The translations under genes were made by a program, and so were the position numbers. From Brevundimonas naejangsanensis DSM 23858 (GTDB lineage: Bacteria > Pseudomonadota > Alphaproteobacteria > Caulobacterales > Caulobacteraceae), in NCBI RefSeq assembly GCF_000421705.1, contig NZ_ATXN01000004.1, positions 255,486 to 319,485 of the forward strand: a stretch of DNA of 64,000 nt. Reading direction: 5' to 3'. The notes beneath the pieces were generated by a model. That model was given only the letters and a program-made list of their open reading frames with translations, made no database searches and had not been told where the DNA came from. Below, one piece after another: positions 19,612 to 28,579 of this stretch. The stretch's first letter is position 1; each line of letters starts with the position of its first letter.

Positions 19612-21212
19612 GCCGTCAGCCGGCGCAGCAGGTCAGCCGTCGACGAGTCCAGATCGGGCGAGGGCGCGCCGCTGGCGGCGTCTTTGAGCAGCGCCTTGGC
19701 CAGAACCTTGCCCAGTTCCACGCCCCACTGGTCGAAGCTGTTGATGTCCCAGATCACGCCCTCGACGAAGGTCTTGTGCTCATAGAGGGCGATCAGGGCG
19801 CCCAGGGTCTGCGGCGTCAGCCGCTTCATCAGAACGGTCGTCGACGGACGGTTGCCGGGGAAGGCCTTGTGCGGGGCCAGTCGATCCGCCTCGGCTTCCG
19901 ACGCGCCCGAAGCGATCAGTTCAGCATGGGCCTGAGCCTCGCTCTTGCCCTGCATCAGGGCCTGGGCCTGAGCCAGGGCGTTGGCCCATAGATAGGTCGA
20001 GGGCGTCTCATCGTAGGTGCGGCCGACGACGATGAATTCGACCGGGACGACCTGAGGTCCCTGATGCAGTTGCTGGAAGAAGGCGTGCTGGCCGTTGGCG
20101 CCCGGCTCGCCGAACACCACCGGGCAGGTCTGGCGGCCGACCGGCGAGCCGTCGCGGCGCACCTGCTTGCCGTTCGATTCCATTTCCAGCTGCTGAAGGA
20201 AGGCGGGCAGGCGGCGCAGGGCATGGGCGTAGGGCGCCACGCTGCGCGCTCCGCGATGCAGGCCGTCGACATTGTAGATCTCGGCCAGGGCCAGCAACAC
20301 CGGCGCGTTCCTCGCAAGCGGCGCTTCGAGGAAATGGCGGTCCATGTCGGCGGCGCCGTCCAGAAACGCCTGAAACGCCTCCCACCCCAGGGCGATGACG
20401 CAGGACAGGCTGACCGCAGACCACAGGGAATAGCGCCCGCCGACCCAGTCCCGGAAGGCGAAGGTGCGGCCGCAGCCGAAGGCCTGCGCCTTTTCCGGCG
20501 CAGCGGTGACGCCGACGAAGTGCCGCTCCAGCCCGTCGGCGGGCAGGGCGGCGGCCAGCCAGGCCTTGGCGGCTTCGGCGTTCAGCAGGGTCTCCTGGGT
20601 GGTGAAGCTCTTGGAGACGACGATGGCCAGCGTCGTTTCCGGATCCAGCCCGGCCAGGGCCTCGGCCATGTCGCGCGGGTCGATGTTGGCGACGAAGCGC
20701 AGGTCGATGTCCGGGTCCAGCGGGCGCAGGGCGTCCCAGATCAGACGCGGACCCAGGTCCGAGCCGCCGATGCCGATATGGAGCACCGTGCTGAAACGGC
20801 GCCCCGTGGCGCCTGTCTCATTTCCGCACCGCAAAGCTTCGGCATAGGCCTTCATTTCGGCGCGCACGGCCTCGACCTCGGCCGACACCGGCTCGCCCAG
20901 CGCATGGAATGACGCGCCGTCCGGCGCGCGCAGGGCCGGATGCAGCACCGCCCGCCCTTCGGTCAGATTGACGGCCTCGCCCGCGAACAGGGCGGCGCGG
21001 CGCCCCTCGATGTCGCACGCCCGCGCCAGGGACAGGGCGGCCTCGAACCCGGCCTGAGACCAGCTCTGCTTGGACAGGTCCAGGTGCAGGCCTGCGGCGT
21101 CCAGCGTCAGCCGCGACAGTCGGTCAGGGTCGGCGGCGAACTGATCCTGGATGCGGGACTGCGCGTCCCGACGGGCGGCGGCCTCCAGTTCAGTCCAGGC
21201 GACATGCGGCAT
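19608..21212 (-). CDS. pgi: Glucose-6-phosphate isomerase
   Basis: Interconverts glucose-6-phosphate and fructose-6-phosphate. 534 residues, a normal length for the long PGI form. Signatures: HIGIGGSDLGPRL (about 145-157), VSKSFTTQETLLNA for phosphate binding, the catalytic Glu in GEPGANGQHAFFQQLHQG, and the C-terminal WDINSFDQWGVELGK carrying the catalytic lysine. Followed by and coupled to the DUF4260 gene. Confidence 0.97.
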   Translation of the reverse strand: MPHVAWTELEAAARRDAQSRIQDQFAADPDRLSRLTLDAAGLHLDLSKQSWSQAGFEAALSLARACDIEGRRAALFAGEAVNLTEGRAVLHPALRAPDGASFHALGEPVSAEVEAVRAEMKAYAEALRCGNETGATGRRFSTVLHIGIGGSDLGPRLIWDALRPLDPDIDLRFVANIDPRDMAEALAGLDPETTLAIVVSKSFTTQETLLNAEAAKAWLAAALPADGLERHFVGVTAAPEKAQAFGCGRTFAFRDWVGGRYSLWSAVSLSCVIALGWEAFQAFLDGAADMDRHFLEAPLARNAPVLLALAEIYNVDGLHRGARSVAPYAHALRRLPAFLQQLEMESNGKQVRRDGSPVGRQTCPVVFGEPGANGQHAFFQQLHQGPQVVPVEFIVVGRTYDETPSTYLWANALAQAQALMQGKSEAQAHAELIASGASEAEADRLAPHKAFPGNRPSTTVLMKRLTPQTLGALIALYEHKTFVEGVIWDINSFDQWGVELGKVLAKALLKDAASGAPSPDLDSSTADLLRRLTA

Positions 21213-21379
21213 CTTGGTCTCCCATAGGGGGCCGTGTTCGGAAGCGATCCGCGATCTGGCCCGGGGTTTGCAGGCTCTGGTTTACGGCTCAGGCCGAGAA
21301 GAGTTCAATCCAAGACTGGGTCAAGCGGGATTTCCAGCCGGAAGCCGATTGTCCCCCGGTCCTTTGTGAAAGGCACGCC

Positions 21380-21856
21380 ATGTCCTGCGGAATAGCCCTC
21401 GCCGTCGCCCTGATGCTCGTCGACCCCGCCGTCGCCGAAGCCGCCGCCCTGCCGCCCGTAGCCCCCTCGGCCCCGGTGTCGGTGGCGCAGGAGCCCCTGT
21501 TCGCTGATCTGGTCGCCCGCTCGGGCGCGCTGAAGTCGATCGTCGACGGCTGGATGGCCTCGGGCGAGGCGGACAACTCCGGCTTCTTCACCGGCGCGGC
21601 CTGGGCGGCGTTCAAGGGGCAGGCGACGGAACTGGCCCAGCGCGACATGCAGGGTCATCTGATCCTCAAGGAACGCGGCACGGACAACGACCTGAAATGC
21701 ATCCTGCGCGGCATCTCAGAAGACATTCCGCTGAAGGTCGCCGCGCTGGAGAGCGCCGCCGACGCTTCGGCCCGCAAGCTGGCGCTGGACGAGCTGTCCT
21801 ACCTGCTGAACGACAACGTCGAGGTCATCACCTCGCCGCCACAGCCCGAGGCGTAG
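21380..21856 (+). CDS. Hypothetical exported protein
   Basis: 158 residues, not recognised. Residues 1-22 look like a signal peptide (MSCGIALAVALMLVDPAVAEA), then an Ala/Pro linker and a helical domain containing FTGAAWAAFKGQATELAQRD, LILKERGTDNDLKCILRGIS and LDELSYLLNDNVEVI, with one cysteine. GAAAGG lies 7 nt before the ATG. It stands alone between pgi (divergent) and the redoxin gene (convergent). Confidence 0.7.
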   Translation: MSCGIALAVALMLVDPAVAEAAALPPVAPSAPVSVAQEPLFADLVARSGALKSIVDGWMASGEADNSGFFTGAAWAAFKGQATELAQRDMQGHLILKERGTDNDLKCILRGISEDIPLKVAALESAADASARKLALDELSYLLNDNVEVITSPPQPEA

Positions 21857-21879
21857 CCTCTGGCTATGGCTTAATTCTT

Positions 21880-21911
21880 GGGCCTATCGCGCTTCGCGCT
21901 ACTTGAGGCCC
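21880..21911. repeat. Small intergenic inverted repeat, possible family B variant
   Basis: GGGCCT-ATCGC-GCTTCGCGC-TACTTG-AGGCCC: 6-bp arms with a GCG/CGC inner pair. The CTATCGC and TACTTGAG blocks echo the family B repeats. It sits between convergent genes and has no T tract. Confidence 0.4.
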
Positions 21912-21966
21912 GAGGTGGCCTACCTCGCCTGGAGGAAGGCCGGTGTCCTCGTGAGAAAGGCCGTTC

Positions 21967-22638
21967 TCAGCCTTCGACTGTCTCCGGGTATTTGATGGCG
22001 CAGCCGTAAGGCGCGGCGTAGGCGGTCTGGACCGGGCGTCCAGCCTTGGCGTCGGCCAGGCCGGCGCGGACGAAGTTGTTGGCGCCGTTCAGGTCCTCGA
22101 CCTTGTTGGTCGGCCGGTCGTCGATGCCGCCGACGTAGATCAGCCGGCCTTCCGGGTCGATGATGCGCATGTCGGGCGTGGTCTTGGCGTCATAGCGCTT
22201 GCCGACCTCGCCGGTCGGATCGAGCAACAGATGGGTGAAGGCGGCCTTGTGCTTGGCCTTCCAGGCTTGCGCCTCCTCGCCCTCGACGAAGCCCTGCGTG
22301 CCCGGCGCCGAGGAGATGATGGTCAGCCAGACCACCCCGTCGGCCGTCGCCTCGCGCTGCAGGGCCTGCATGGCGCCGGTGTAGTGCTTCTTCACGAAGG
22401 GGCAGCCTTCGTTGGTCCACTCCAGCACGACCGTCTTGCCGTGGAAGTCGGCCAGCGACCGCTGTTGCCCCTCGGCGTCGACCAGGGTGAAGGCGGGGGC
22501 CAGTTCGCCAGGGCCGGGCGCCTCAGTCGTTTCGGGCGCGGCGGCGCTCTCCGTGCGCTCCAGCGATGCAGCGGGCTGCTGCTGGCAGGCGGCGAGCAGC
22601 AGAAGCGAGGCGGAAGCGGCGGTCAGCAGGCGGAACAT
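21967..22638 (-). CDS. Redoxin (AhpC/TSA-like) lipoprotein
   Basis: 223 residues. Lipoprotein signal with lipobox LLAAC at residues 14-18, a Pro/Glu linker, then a peroxiredoxin-like thioredoxin fold (APAFTLVDAEGQQRSLADF). The redox site is TNEGCPFVKKHY: one cysteine only, not CxxC. A second cysteine is near the C-terminus (PYGCAIKYP). It follows the DsbD-type gene by 22 nt, so the periplasmic protein probably receives electrons from that reductase. Confidence 0.85.
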   Translation of the reverse strand: MFRLLTAASASLLLLAACQQQPAASLERTESAAAPETTEAPGPGELAPAFTLVDAEGQQRSLADFHGKTVVLEWTNEGCPFVKKHYTGAMQALQREATADGVVWLTIISSAPGTQGFVEGEEAQAWKAKHKAAFTHLLLDPTGEVGKRYDAKTTPDMRIIDPEGRLIYVGGIDDRPTNKVEDLNGANNFVRAGLADAKAGRPVQTAYAAPYGCAIKYPETVEG

Positions 22639-22660
22639 GGCGGTCTCCCCAGAGATGAAA

Positions 22661-24862
22661 TCAGTCGATGGCGTCCTTCAGCGCGTCGATGACGACGCCT
22701 TCGGTCAGAAGTTGCGGCAGGATGCGCGGCTCGGACCGGCCCGGCGCATAGACCAGATACAGCGGCACGCCCGAACGGCCGTGGCGCTGCAGTTCGGCGG
22801 TGATGGCGTCGTCGCGCCGCGTCCAGTCGCCGACCAGATAGAGGGCGTTGGCCTGTTCCAGCGCCTGTGCCGTGCGGGCCGAGGACAGGGCCGTGTTTTC
22901 GTTGACCTTACAGGTCACGCACCAGTCGGCGGTGAAGTTGACCAGAACCGGCCGCCCTTCAGCGAGGGCGGCCTGAACCGCCTGCTCGGACCAGGGCTGA
23001 GACGATAGACGGGAAGAGGGGGCGCCGCTCTCAGACGACGCGGCGGGGGCCTTGCCCGCCAGCACGCCCAGGCCCAGGGCCGCGATCAGGGCCAGCAGGG
23101 CGCCGATAGCGGCCGTTCGGGCCTTGCCCGATGCGGCCTGCGCCCGACCATAGAGCCACAGCGCCAGCGCCAGCATCAGGCCCGCGCCGAAAAGCAGGGC
23201 GAGCGCGTCGGCGGTCTGGCGGCCATAGACCCAGGCCAGCCACAGGGCGGCGCCGTACATGGGGAAGGCCAGCAGGTTGCGCAGGGTCTCCATCCACGGC
23301 CCCGGCTTCGGCAGGCGGGCCAGCAGGCGCGGATTGAGGCTGATCAGCACATAGGGCAGGGCCAGCCCCAGCCCCAGCATCAGGAAGACCGCCAGCGCCA
23401 TCGGCCAGGGCATGAACAGGGCCGCGCCCAGAGCGAAGGCCATGAAGGGAGCGGTGCAGGGGGCGGCCACGACCACGGCCAGCACGCCGGTGAAGAAGGC
23501 GCCCGCGACGCCGGGCAGGCGCGACAGCGGGCCGTGCCCCGCGCCCTGCAAACCGGCGCCGATGTGGAAGACGCCCGACAGGTTCAGCGCCACCGCCAGC
23601 ATCAGCAGGGCCAGCGCGGCCACCACGCCCGGCGACTGCAGCTGAAAGCCCCAGCCCAGCGCCTGACCGCCAGCCCGCAGGGCCAGCAGGGCGCCCGCCA
23701 GCACCAGGAAGGTCGCCAGCACCCCGGCCAGGAAGGCCAGGCCGTCACGGCGCGCCTCGGCCGGGTTATGGGCGGCGCGGCTGAGCGAGGCCGCCTTCAT
23801 CGCCAGTATGGGGAAGACGCAGGGCATCAGGTTCAGGATCAGCCCGCCCAGCAGGGCGAAGACGGCCGCCTTGATGAAGTCGGGCAGGGCGGTGGCGGCG
23901 GCGGCTGTCTGCGCGCCCTCGCCGTCGCCGATCGCGCCGTCGCCAGCGACGTCCGGCAGGGCGGCGCCCGGCTCGGCCGTGATCTCCCAGGCGCCCAGAT
24001 CGGTGGACAGGACGCCGCTGATCGGCCCCTTCAACCCATTGGATGTCAGGCCGCGCCCGGCGGCGACCGTCACGGTCAGGCCCTGCGGCCCGCGCTCGCC
24101 TGACTGGGCGGCGGCGTGGTCGATCACCCCGCCCTCGAAGGGATGGAAATAGGCCCATCGGGGCGCGGCGCCCGCCAGCGGGCCGCCGGCAGCCGTCAGG
24201 ACCAGACGGCCGTCGGTCAGGGCGACGCGGGCCTCGATCCCAGCGGGACGCGGAGCGGCGGCGACGACGTCCTGGATCGCCTGGCCGAAGCGCGGGTCCA
24301 GCGGCGCCGCGCCCTCGCGCACCGGCAGGTCCAGCGCCAAATCGAGGTCTTCGGGCACGCACATCTCGTCGCTGCAGACGTAGAAGTGGGCGGTGACGCG
24401 TAAGGGAAGGCTCCGACCCGGCGCCGCGTCCGCCGGAATCTCGATCGGGACGGGCAGGAAGACGACGCCGGAATAGCCGTAGTTCATCAGGCTCTGCAGC
24501 CGCTGACGCTCGGGCAGCGGCCACAGGATGTCGCCTGGCGCGACGCCCGCAGGCAGGGACCAGGTCAGGGTCGTCGGTCCGCCGGAATCGCCCTGATTGC
24601 GCCAATAGGTGTGCCAGCCGGGCTTGATCTGCTGGCGGATGGCGACAACGGCGGTCGAGCCGGGGACAGCCCAGGCGCTCATGGGGACCAGTTCCGCCTC
24701 GATCCGTTCGGTGCGCTGCGGGCCCGGCGCAGCGGAAGCCCTGGCGACCGGCCCGGCCCCGGCCGCCAGGGCGTCGCGCAAGGCGGCCTCGGACGCTGGG
24801 ACGCTCGCCGCCGCCGGAAGGGCGAGGGCGAGCCAGGTCAGGAGCAGAAACAGGATGCGCAA
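22661..24862 (-). CDS. DsbD/ScsB-family thiol:disulfide reductase
   Basis: Moves reducing power from cytosolic thioredoxin to the periplasm. 733 residues: signal peptide 1-19; N-terminal DsbD-alpha-like domain with WHTYWRNQGDSGG and the cysteine pair YVCSDEMCVPEDL; an eight-helix CcdA-like core with cysteines in LNLMPCVFPILAMKA and VVAAPCTAPFMAFALG; and a C-terminal thioredoxin domain with FTADWCVTCKVNE. All six expected cysteines are present. The extended N-terminus favours the ScsB-type branch. It leads an operon with the redoxin lipoprotein. Confidence 0.92.
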   Translation of the reverse strand: MRILFLLLTWLALALPAAASVPASEAALRDALAAGAGPVARASAAPGPQRTERIEAELVPMSAWAVPGSTAVVAIRQQIKPGWHTYWRNQGDSGGPTTLTWSLPAGVAPGDILWPLPERQRLQSLMNYGYSGVVFLPVPIEIPADAAPGRSLPLRVTAHFYVCSDEMCVPEDLDLALDLPVREGAAPLDPRFGQAIQDVVAAAPRPAGIEARVALTDGRLVLTAAGGPLAGAAPRWAYFHPFEGGVIDHAAAQSGERGPQGLTVTVAAGRGLTSNGLKGPISGVLSTDLGAWEITAEPGAALPDVAGDGAIGDGEGAQTAAAATALPDFIKAAVFALLGGLILNLMPCVFPILAMKAASLSRAAHNPAEARRDGLAFLAGVLATFLVLAGALLALRAGGQALGWGFQLQSPGVVAALALLMLAVALNLSGVFHIGAGLQGAGHGPLSRLPGVAGAFFTGVLAVVVAAPCTAPFMAFALGAALFMPWPMALAVFLMLGLGLALPYVLISLNPRLLARLPKPGPWMETLRNLLAFPMYGAALWLAWVYGRQTADALALLFGAGLMLALALWLYGRAQAASGKARTAAIGALLALIAALGLGVLAGKAPAASSESGAPSSRLSSQPWSEQAVQAALAEGRPVLVNFTADWCVTCKVNENTALSSARTAQALEQANALYLVGDWTRRDDAITAELQRHGRSGVPLYLVYAPGRSEPRILPQLLTEGVVIDALKDAID

Positions 24863-24965
24863 GGGCGATGCCGGAAACAGGATCAGAGGAAAGGCGCGAG
24901 CTTAGACCCTCTAGCCTCGCCTAGCCACGGCCCGCGACGGCGGGCCGCAGCGGACTGCTCGGGCC

Positions 24966-25421
24966 TCAGCGCGGGGCGACGACCTCGATCAGCACCTCGG
25001 TGCGGCGGCGCAAGGGGTCGTTGACCCCGCCCACGACCGCGCCGTCGGCTCCGGCCCCCTCGATATCGAAGGCGGGGGCGGGCAGGCCGGCGCCGGCCAG
25101 CGCCTCGGCGACGGCGCGGGCGCGTCGTTCGGAAATGCTCTGGTTGGCGGCCGCTGTGCCGCTGCGGGCGTCGGCCAGGCCTGTCACCTTGACGTGCTTG
25201 ATCTGGCAGCCCTGAAGCTGGGTCGCCGTCATGCCGATGGCCATGCGGGCGGCGTCGGTCAGGGTGGCGCGATCGGGGACGAAATAGACTTCGAACCGCT
25301 TGTCGGCGCAGGCGGACGGGTCGCTGACCAGATCGCTGCGCTGTTTATAGCCGCTGTTGGCGGCGCAACCGGCGGCGGTCAGGCCGAGGGCCATCATAAC
25401 GACTGCGGAAACACGCTTCAT
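24966..25421 (-). CDS. OmpA-family lipoprotein
   Basis: 151 residues. Lipoprotein signal with TAAGC near residue 19, then an OmpA-like peptidoglycan-binding domain: VYFVPDRATLTDAAR, VTGLADARSGTAAANQSISE and RRARAVAEALAGAGL match the conserved turn, Asp and Arg positions. Likely anchors the outer membrane to the wall. It is separated from the upstream glycine-zipper gene by a terminator. Confidence 0.87.
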   Translation of the reverse strand: MKRVSAVVMMALGLTAAGCAANSGYKQRSDLVSDPSACADKRFEVYFVPDRATLTDAARMAIGMTATQLQGCQIKHVKVTGLADARSGTAAANQSISERRARAVAEALAGAGLPAPAFDIEGAGADGAVVGGVNDPLRRRTEVLIEVVAPR

Positions 25422-25465
25422 GTCAGCCCCCTCGCGCTCGCTGTGCGGCGTGCGCTGCCTTCAGC

Positions 25466-25501
25466 AAAAAAGGGCGACCCGCGCCATGCGGATCGCCCTT
25501 T
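25466..25501 (-). terminator. Intrinsic terminator of the glycine-zipper lipoprotein gene
   Basis: Arms 25469-25482 and 25488-25501 form a 14-bp stem with one G-T wobble. On the minus strand it ends in T6, about 50 nt after the stop at 25550. Confidence 0.9.
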
Positions 25502-25549
25502 CAAGACTGTCCCGAAAACGCTTCGGGCGCCAGAGGCTATACGCCGGTA

Positions 25550-25903
25550 TCAGTAGCGGCGCTGACCATTTTCCCAGTAACACTCGGTCTGGCGGTTGTC
25601 GTAGCAGTAGTAGTAGCGGCCCTGATTGTCGCGGTAGCGCTGCTGGTTGTTGCGGTCCTGATTGGAGCCGCGGATGGCGCCCGCCGCGCCGCCCGCCAGG
25701 GCGCCGATGGCTGCGCCGGTCGCTGCGTTGCCGCTGCCGACGTTGTTGCCGATGATGGCGCCGGCCACGGCGCCCAGTCCGGCCCCGACAGCGCCCTGGC
25801 GCACGGTGTTGTTCGGTCCGGCGCCGCCGCCGTAGTACGGATCGCTGGCGCAGGCGGTCACCAGAAGTCCGGCGCCGGCAATGGCGATGATCGCCTTGTT
25901 CAT
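25550..25903 (-). CDS. Glycine-zipper lipoprotein
   Basis: 117 residues from the ATG at 25903 (AAGGA 7 nt upstream; an ATG at 25918 is less likely). Lipobox LLVTAC at residues 14-19, a glycine-zipper region (AVGAGLGAVAGAIIGNNVG then ATGAAIGALAGGAAGAI), and a Tyr/Asn/Arg tail with two cysteines. It resembles the 17 kDa-antigen/YMGG-like group of outer-membrane lipoproteins and the protein at 18701. Confidence 0.82.
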   Translation of the reverse strand: MNKAIIAIAGAGLLVTACASDPYYGGGAGPNNTVRQGAVGAGLGAVAGAIIGNNVGSGNAATGAAIGALAGGAAGAIRGSNQDRNNQQRYRDNQGRYYYCYDNRQTECYWENGQRRY

Positions 25904-26057
25904 GGTTCTGTCCTTCATCCCTTAGGGGCACCCCTGAAGCTTCGATAACGCGGGGCGAACAAGGCGGTTCCGAGGCCGAACGCTATAAGCTTTACTTTAA
26001 ATCGCGGTGTAGGGCCGCAGAAGGGGAACCGCCCCTGTGCGCAGGCGTTCGCCGCCC

Positions 26058-27041
26058 ATGAACACTGACGCTCAGAACGACGCCCCGCCAGCGCCGAACG
26101 CTGTTGAAGCCGCACCGCCGTCGTCGGCCGATTCAGGAGAAGGGCGGCGGCCTCTGACCGAGGAGGCTCGGCTGGAGCGGATCATCATCCTGGTCAATCC
26201 GCTGTCGGGCGGGGTTGGAGGACAGGCGGCCGAGGAAGCCGCCGCCATCCTGGCCGAGTATCCGCTGGAGGCCGAGGTGGTCGTGCTGGAAGGCGCGCGC
26301 ATTCCCGATCAGATCGGCGAGGCGCTGGAAGCCCGGCCCGACGTATTGTTCATCCTGGCGGGCGATGGGACGGCCCGGTCGGTCGCCGCCCGCGCTGGCG
26401 AGGACGGCCCCCTGATCGCGCCCCTGCCGGGCGGCACGATGAACATGCTGCCCAAGGCCCTTTACGGCACCGGAGACTGGAAGAAGGCCCTGCGGCTGGC
26501 GCTGGAGGAAGGCGCGCCCCTGCCCGTGGCCGGGGGCGAGGTCGAGGGAGAGGCCTTCTATTGCGCCGCCATCCTGGGCTCGCCCGCCCTGTGGGCCCCG
26601 GCGCGTGAAGCCATTCGCGAGGGCAAGCTGAAGATGGCCTGGACCTATGGCAGGCGCGCGCTGAAGAAGGCGTTTTCCGGCCGGGTCCGCTATGCGCTGG
26701 ACGGCGGCGGGCGCGAAAAGGCGGAGGCCCTGGTGCTGATCAGTCCGCTGATCTCCAAGGCGATGCAGAAGAATGACGGGCTGGAGGCGGCGGCCATGAA
26801 TACGGGGGACGCGGCCCAGGCCTTCCGCCTTGCCGCTCATGCCCTGTTCGACGACTGGCGTCATGATCCCAACGTCACCACGCGCAGCGCGCGCCGTATT
26901 GTGGTCGAGGCGCGCTCGCGCGTTCCGGCGGTGATTGACGGGGAGCCGATGCTGTTGGGTCGCGAGGCGGCGGTGCGCTTCCTGCCGCGCGCCTTCATGG
27001 CCCTGGCGCCGAAGCCTGCGGCGGGCGAGGCCAGTCTCTAG
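26058..27041 (+). CDS. Diacylglycerol/sphingosine kinase-like lipid kinase
   Basis: 327 residues from the ATG at 26058; a GTG at 26037 has the better ribosome site (AGGGGA) and would add seven residues, so the start is open. After a Pro/Ala-rich leader comes the DAGK catalytic domain: ILVNPLSGGVGG, the nucleotide loop LAGDGTARSVA and PLPGGTMNMLPK. The C-terminal beta domain follows from about residue 170. It may phosphorylate diacylglycerol or a sphingoid lipid. Its stop overlaps the phosphoesterase start by one base. Confidence 0.88.
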   Translation: MNTDAQNDAPPAPNAVEAAPPSSADSGEGRRPLTEEARLERIIILVNPLSGGVGGQAAEEAAAILAEYPLEAEVVVLEGARIPDQIGEALEARPDVLFILAGDGTARSVAARAGEDGPLIAPLPGGTMNMLPKALYGTGDWKKALRLALEEGAPLPVAGGEVEGEAFYCAAILGSPALWAPAREAIREGKLKMAWTYGRRALKKAFSGRVRYALDGGGREKAEALVLISPLISKAMQKNDGLEAAAMNTGDAAQAFRLAAHALFDDWRHDPNVTTRSARRIVVEARSRVPAVIDGEPMLLGREAAVRFLPRAFMALAPKPAAGEASL

Positions 27042-27829
27042 TGGGGGTCGTCCTCCAGTTTTCCGACGTCCATTTCGGTTGCGAGCACAAGGGGGCCGTG
27101 GCCGCCGCCGCAGACTACGCCCACGCTGCAGCGCCGGACCTGACCCTGATCACCGGCGACATCACGCAAAAGGGCTATCCGGCGGAGTTCGCCGCAGCCG
27201 GAGAATGGATCCGGGCGCTGCCTGAACCGGTTTTCGTCACTGTCGGCAATCATGACGTGCCCTATTGGGATGTGATGGCGCGGCTGTTCTGGCCCTGGCG
27301 CGCGTTTGAACGGGCGACCGGCCATCCCGCGCATGACCACGAGTTCCGATCGGATCAGTTGATGGTGCGCGGCGTCACGACTGCGCGAGGCTGGCAGGCC
27401 CGGCTCAACTGGTCCAAAGGGGTGATCGACCTGGATCAGACGCGCCGGGCGGCGGACGCCCTGCGCCAGGCGCCGAGCGGGGCCTTGCGGGTGCTGGCCT
27501 GTCACCACCCTCTCATCGAGATGATCGGCGCCCCCATGACCGGCGAGGTCAAGCGCGGCGAGCGGGCGGCGCGCATCTTCGCCGAGGCCGGGGTCGATCT
27601 GATTGTGACCGGCCACGTCCATGTCCCCTTCGCCCTGCCGGTCGGCGTCGGCGACAACTGCTCCTATGCCGTCGGCTGCGGGACGCTGTCGCATCGCGAG
27701 CGCGGGGCGCCGCCCAGTTTCAACCGGATCGAGTGGGACGCCGAAGCCGTGACGGTCTCGGCCGTGGCCTGGGACGGGCGCCAGTTCGCCGATCATCAGA
27801 CCTGGCGCCTGCCGCGTCGCCGCGCCTGA
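27041..27829 (+). CDS. Calcineurin-like metallophosphoesterase
   Basis: 262 residues with the full metallophosphoesterase set: DVHFG (9-13), TGDIT, VTVGNHDVP, ACHHPLIE and TGHVHVPFA. These ligate a dinuclear metal site. The closest types are cyclic-nucleotide or UDP-diacylglucosamine-type hydrolases. The GTG start shares its G with the kinase stop (TAGTG), so the two are coupled and may act on the same phospholipid metabolite; that is inference. Confidence 0.88.
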   Translation: MGVVLQFSDVHFGCEHKGAVAAAADYAHAAAPDLTLITGDITQKGYPAEFAAAGEWIRALPEPVFVTVGNHDVPYWDVMARLFWPWRAFERATGHPAHDHEFRSDQLMVRGVTTARGWQARLNWSKGVIDLDQTRRAADALRQAPSGALRVLACHHPLIEMIGAPMTGEVKRGERAARIFAEAGVDLIVTGHVHVPFALPVGVGDNCSYAVGCGTLSHRERGAPPSFNRIEWDAEAVTVSAVAWDGRQFADHQTWRLPRRRA

Positions 27830-27842
27830 AGCTCCAGCCATG

Positions 27843-27881
27843 AAAAAAGGGCCGCGACGCCAAGGTCGCAGCCCTCGTTTT
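27843..27881. terminator. Bidirectional terminator
   Basis: AGGGC (27848-27852) and GCGAC (27854-27858) pair with GTCGC (27865-27869) and GCCCT (27871-27875), one mismatch between. T6 follows on the minus strand and TTTT on the plus, between convergent genes. Confidence 0.7.
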
Positions 27882-27898
27882 CCATGAAACGGCCAGCG

Positions 27899-28078
27899 CT
27901 AGATGCGCGGTCCGCCTCGTCCTCTCAGGCCGCCTACCAGCAGTGAGACGACGAACAGGATCACCGCAATGATGGCGATGAATTTGGCGATCTCGAACGA
28001 CATGCCCGAGATGCCGCCGAAGCCGAGTACGGCTGCGACCAAGGCGATGATAAAGAAAATAATGGCCCAGCGAAGCAT
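27899..28078 (-). CDS. DUF1328 small membrane protein
   Basis: 59 residues, two membrane helices ([20 protein letters not shown] and [18 protein letters not shown]) and a basic tail; the length and the [12 protein letters not shown] start are those of DUF1328 (YtjA-like). The longer frame to 28156 has no matching N-terminus. Such proteins are small inner-membrane stress-associated proteins of unknown role. First member of a group of three membrane-stress genes on this strand. Confidence 0.88.
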   Translation of the reverse strand: MLRWAIIFFIIALVAAVLGFGGISGMSFEIAKFIAIIAVILFVVSLLVGGLRGRGGPRI

Positions 28079-28180
28079 AGGCGAAACCCTCCGTAAGGTG
28101 TTGACGGGAGCGAGCTTTCGACCCCTCCCGTCGTCAGCGCCGCTTACCTGAAACAACGCGTCGGAGGCTTGGCTGTTCCT

Positions 28181-28579
28181 TTATCGCCGACGACGAACCC
28201 TGCTTTTTTCGGTGAAGGCCGCCGCCACCATCGTCGCCAGGGCGGGATTGCGCAGGAAGATGAAACCGCCAGCCAGGGCTGCAACGGCGCCCAGGACCGG
28301 GCGTTGCTGGAACAGATGCAGGGCGCGGGCGCCCAACCCCTCCGGCTCCTCGTCTTCTTCATCATCGCCGTCGCCGCGCGCGCGGCGCACGAACACCAGG
28401 GCGACGATCGCCGCGATCAGGGCGAACAGGAGCGCCGTCAGGGCGGCCGCGATCACGGGGATCACGACCAGCAGCAGCAGATAATAGACCGTGGCCCCCA
28501 GGGCGATCATGGCCACGAAGGCCGCGCCAGCGGCGACGAAGGTCGCCACGGCGCGGTTGATGAGCCCCCGGCCGATCAT
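28181..28579 (-). CDS. Phage holin-like family (PF07332-type) membrane protein
   Basis: 132 residues with two long helices in the first 65 residues, an acidic stretch DDEEDEEPEG, then a third hydrophobic patch and a basic end. This matches the so-called holin-X/YqjE group, chromosomal proteins that accompany DUF883 proteins (as yqjE follows yqjD in E. coli); it is not evidence of a prophage. Its ATG overlaps the preceding stop by one base (TGATG), so it is coupled to the DUF883 gene. Confidence 0.75.
   Translation of the reverse strand: MIGRGLINRAVATFVAAGAAFVAMIALGATVYYLLLLVVIPVIAAALTALLFALIAAIVALVFVRRARGDGDDEEDEEPEGLGARALHLFQQRPVLGAVAALAGGFIFLRNPALATMVAAAFTEKSRVRRRR

Noticed and set aside
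28181..28579. Holin annotation as a sign of a prophage
   Set aside because: The family name is historical; its neighbours are chromosomal stress genes and no phage gene is present.
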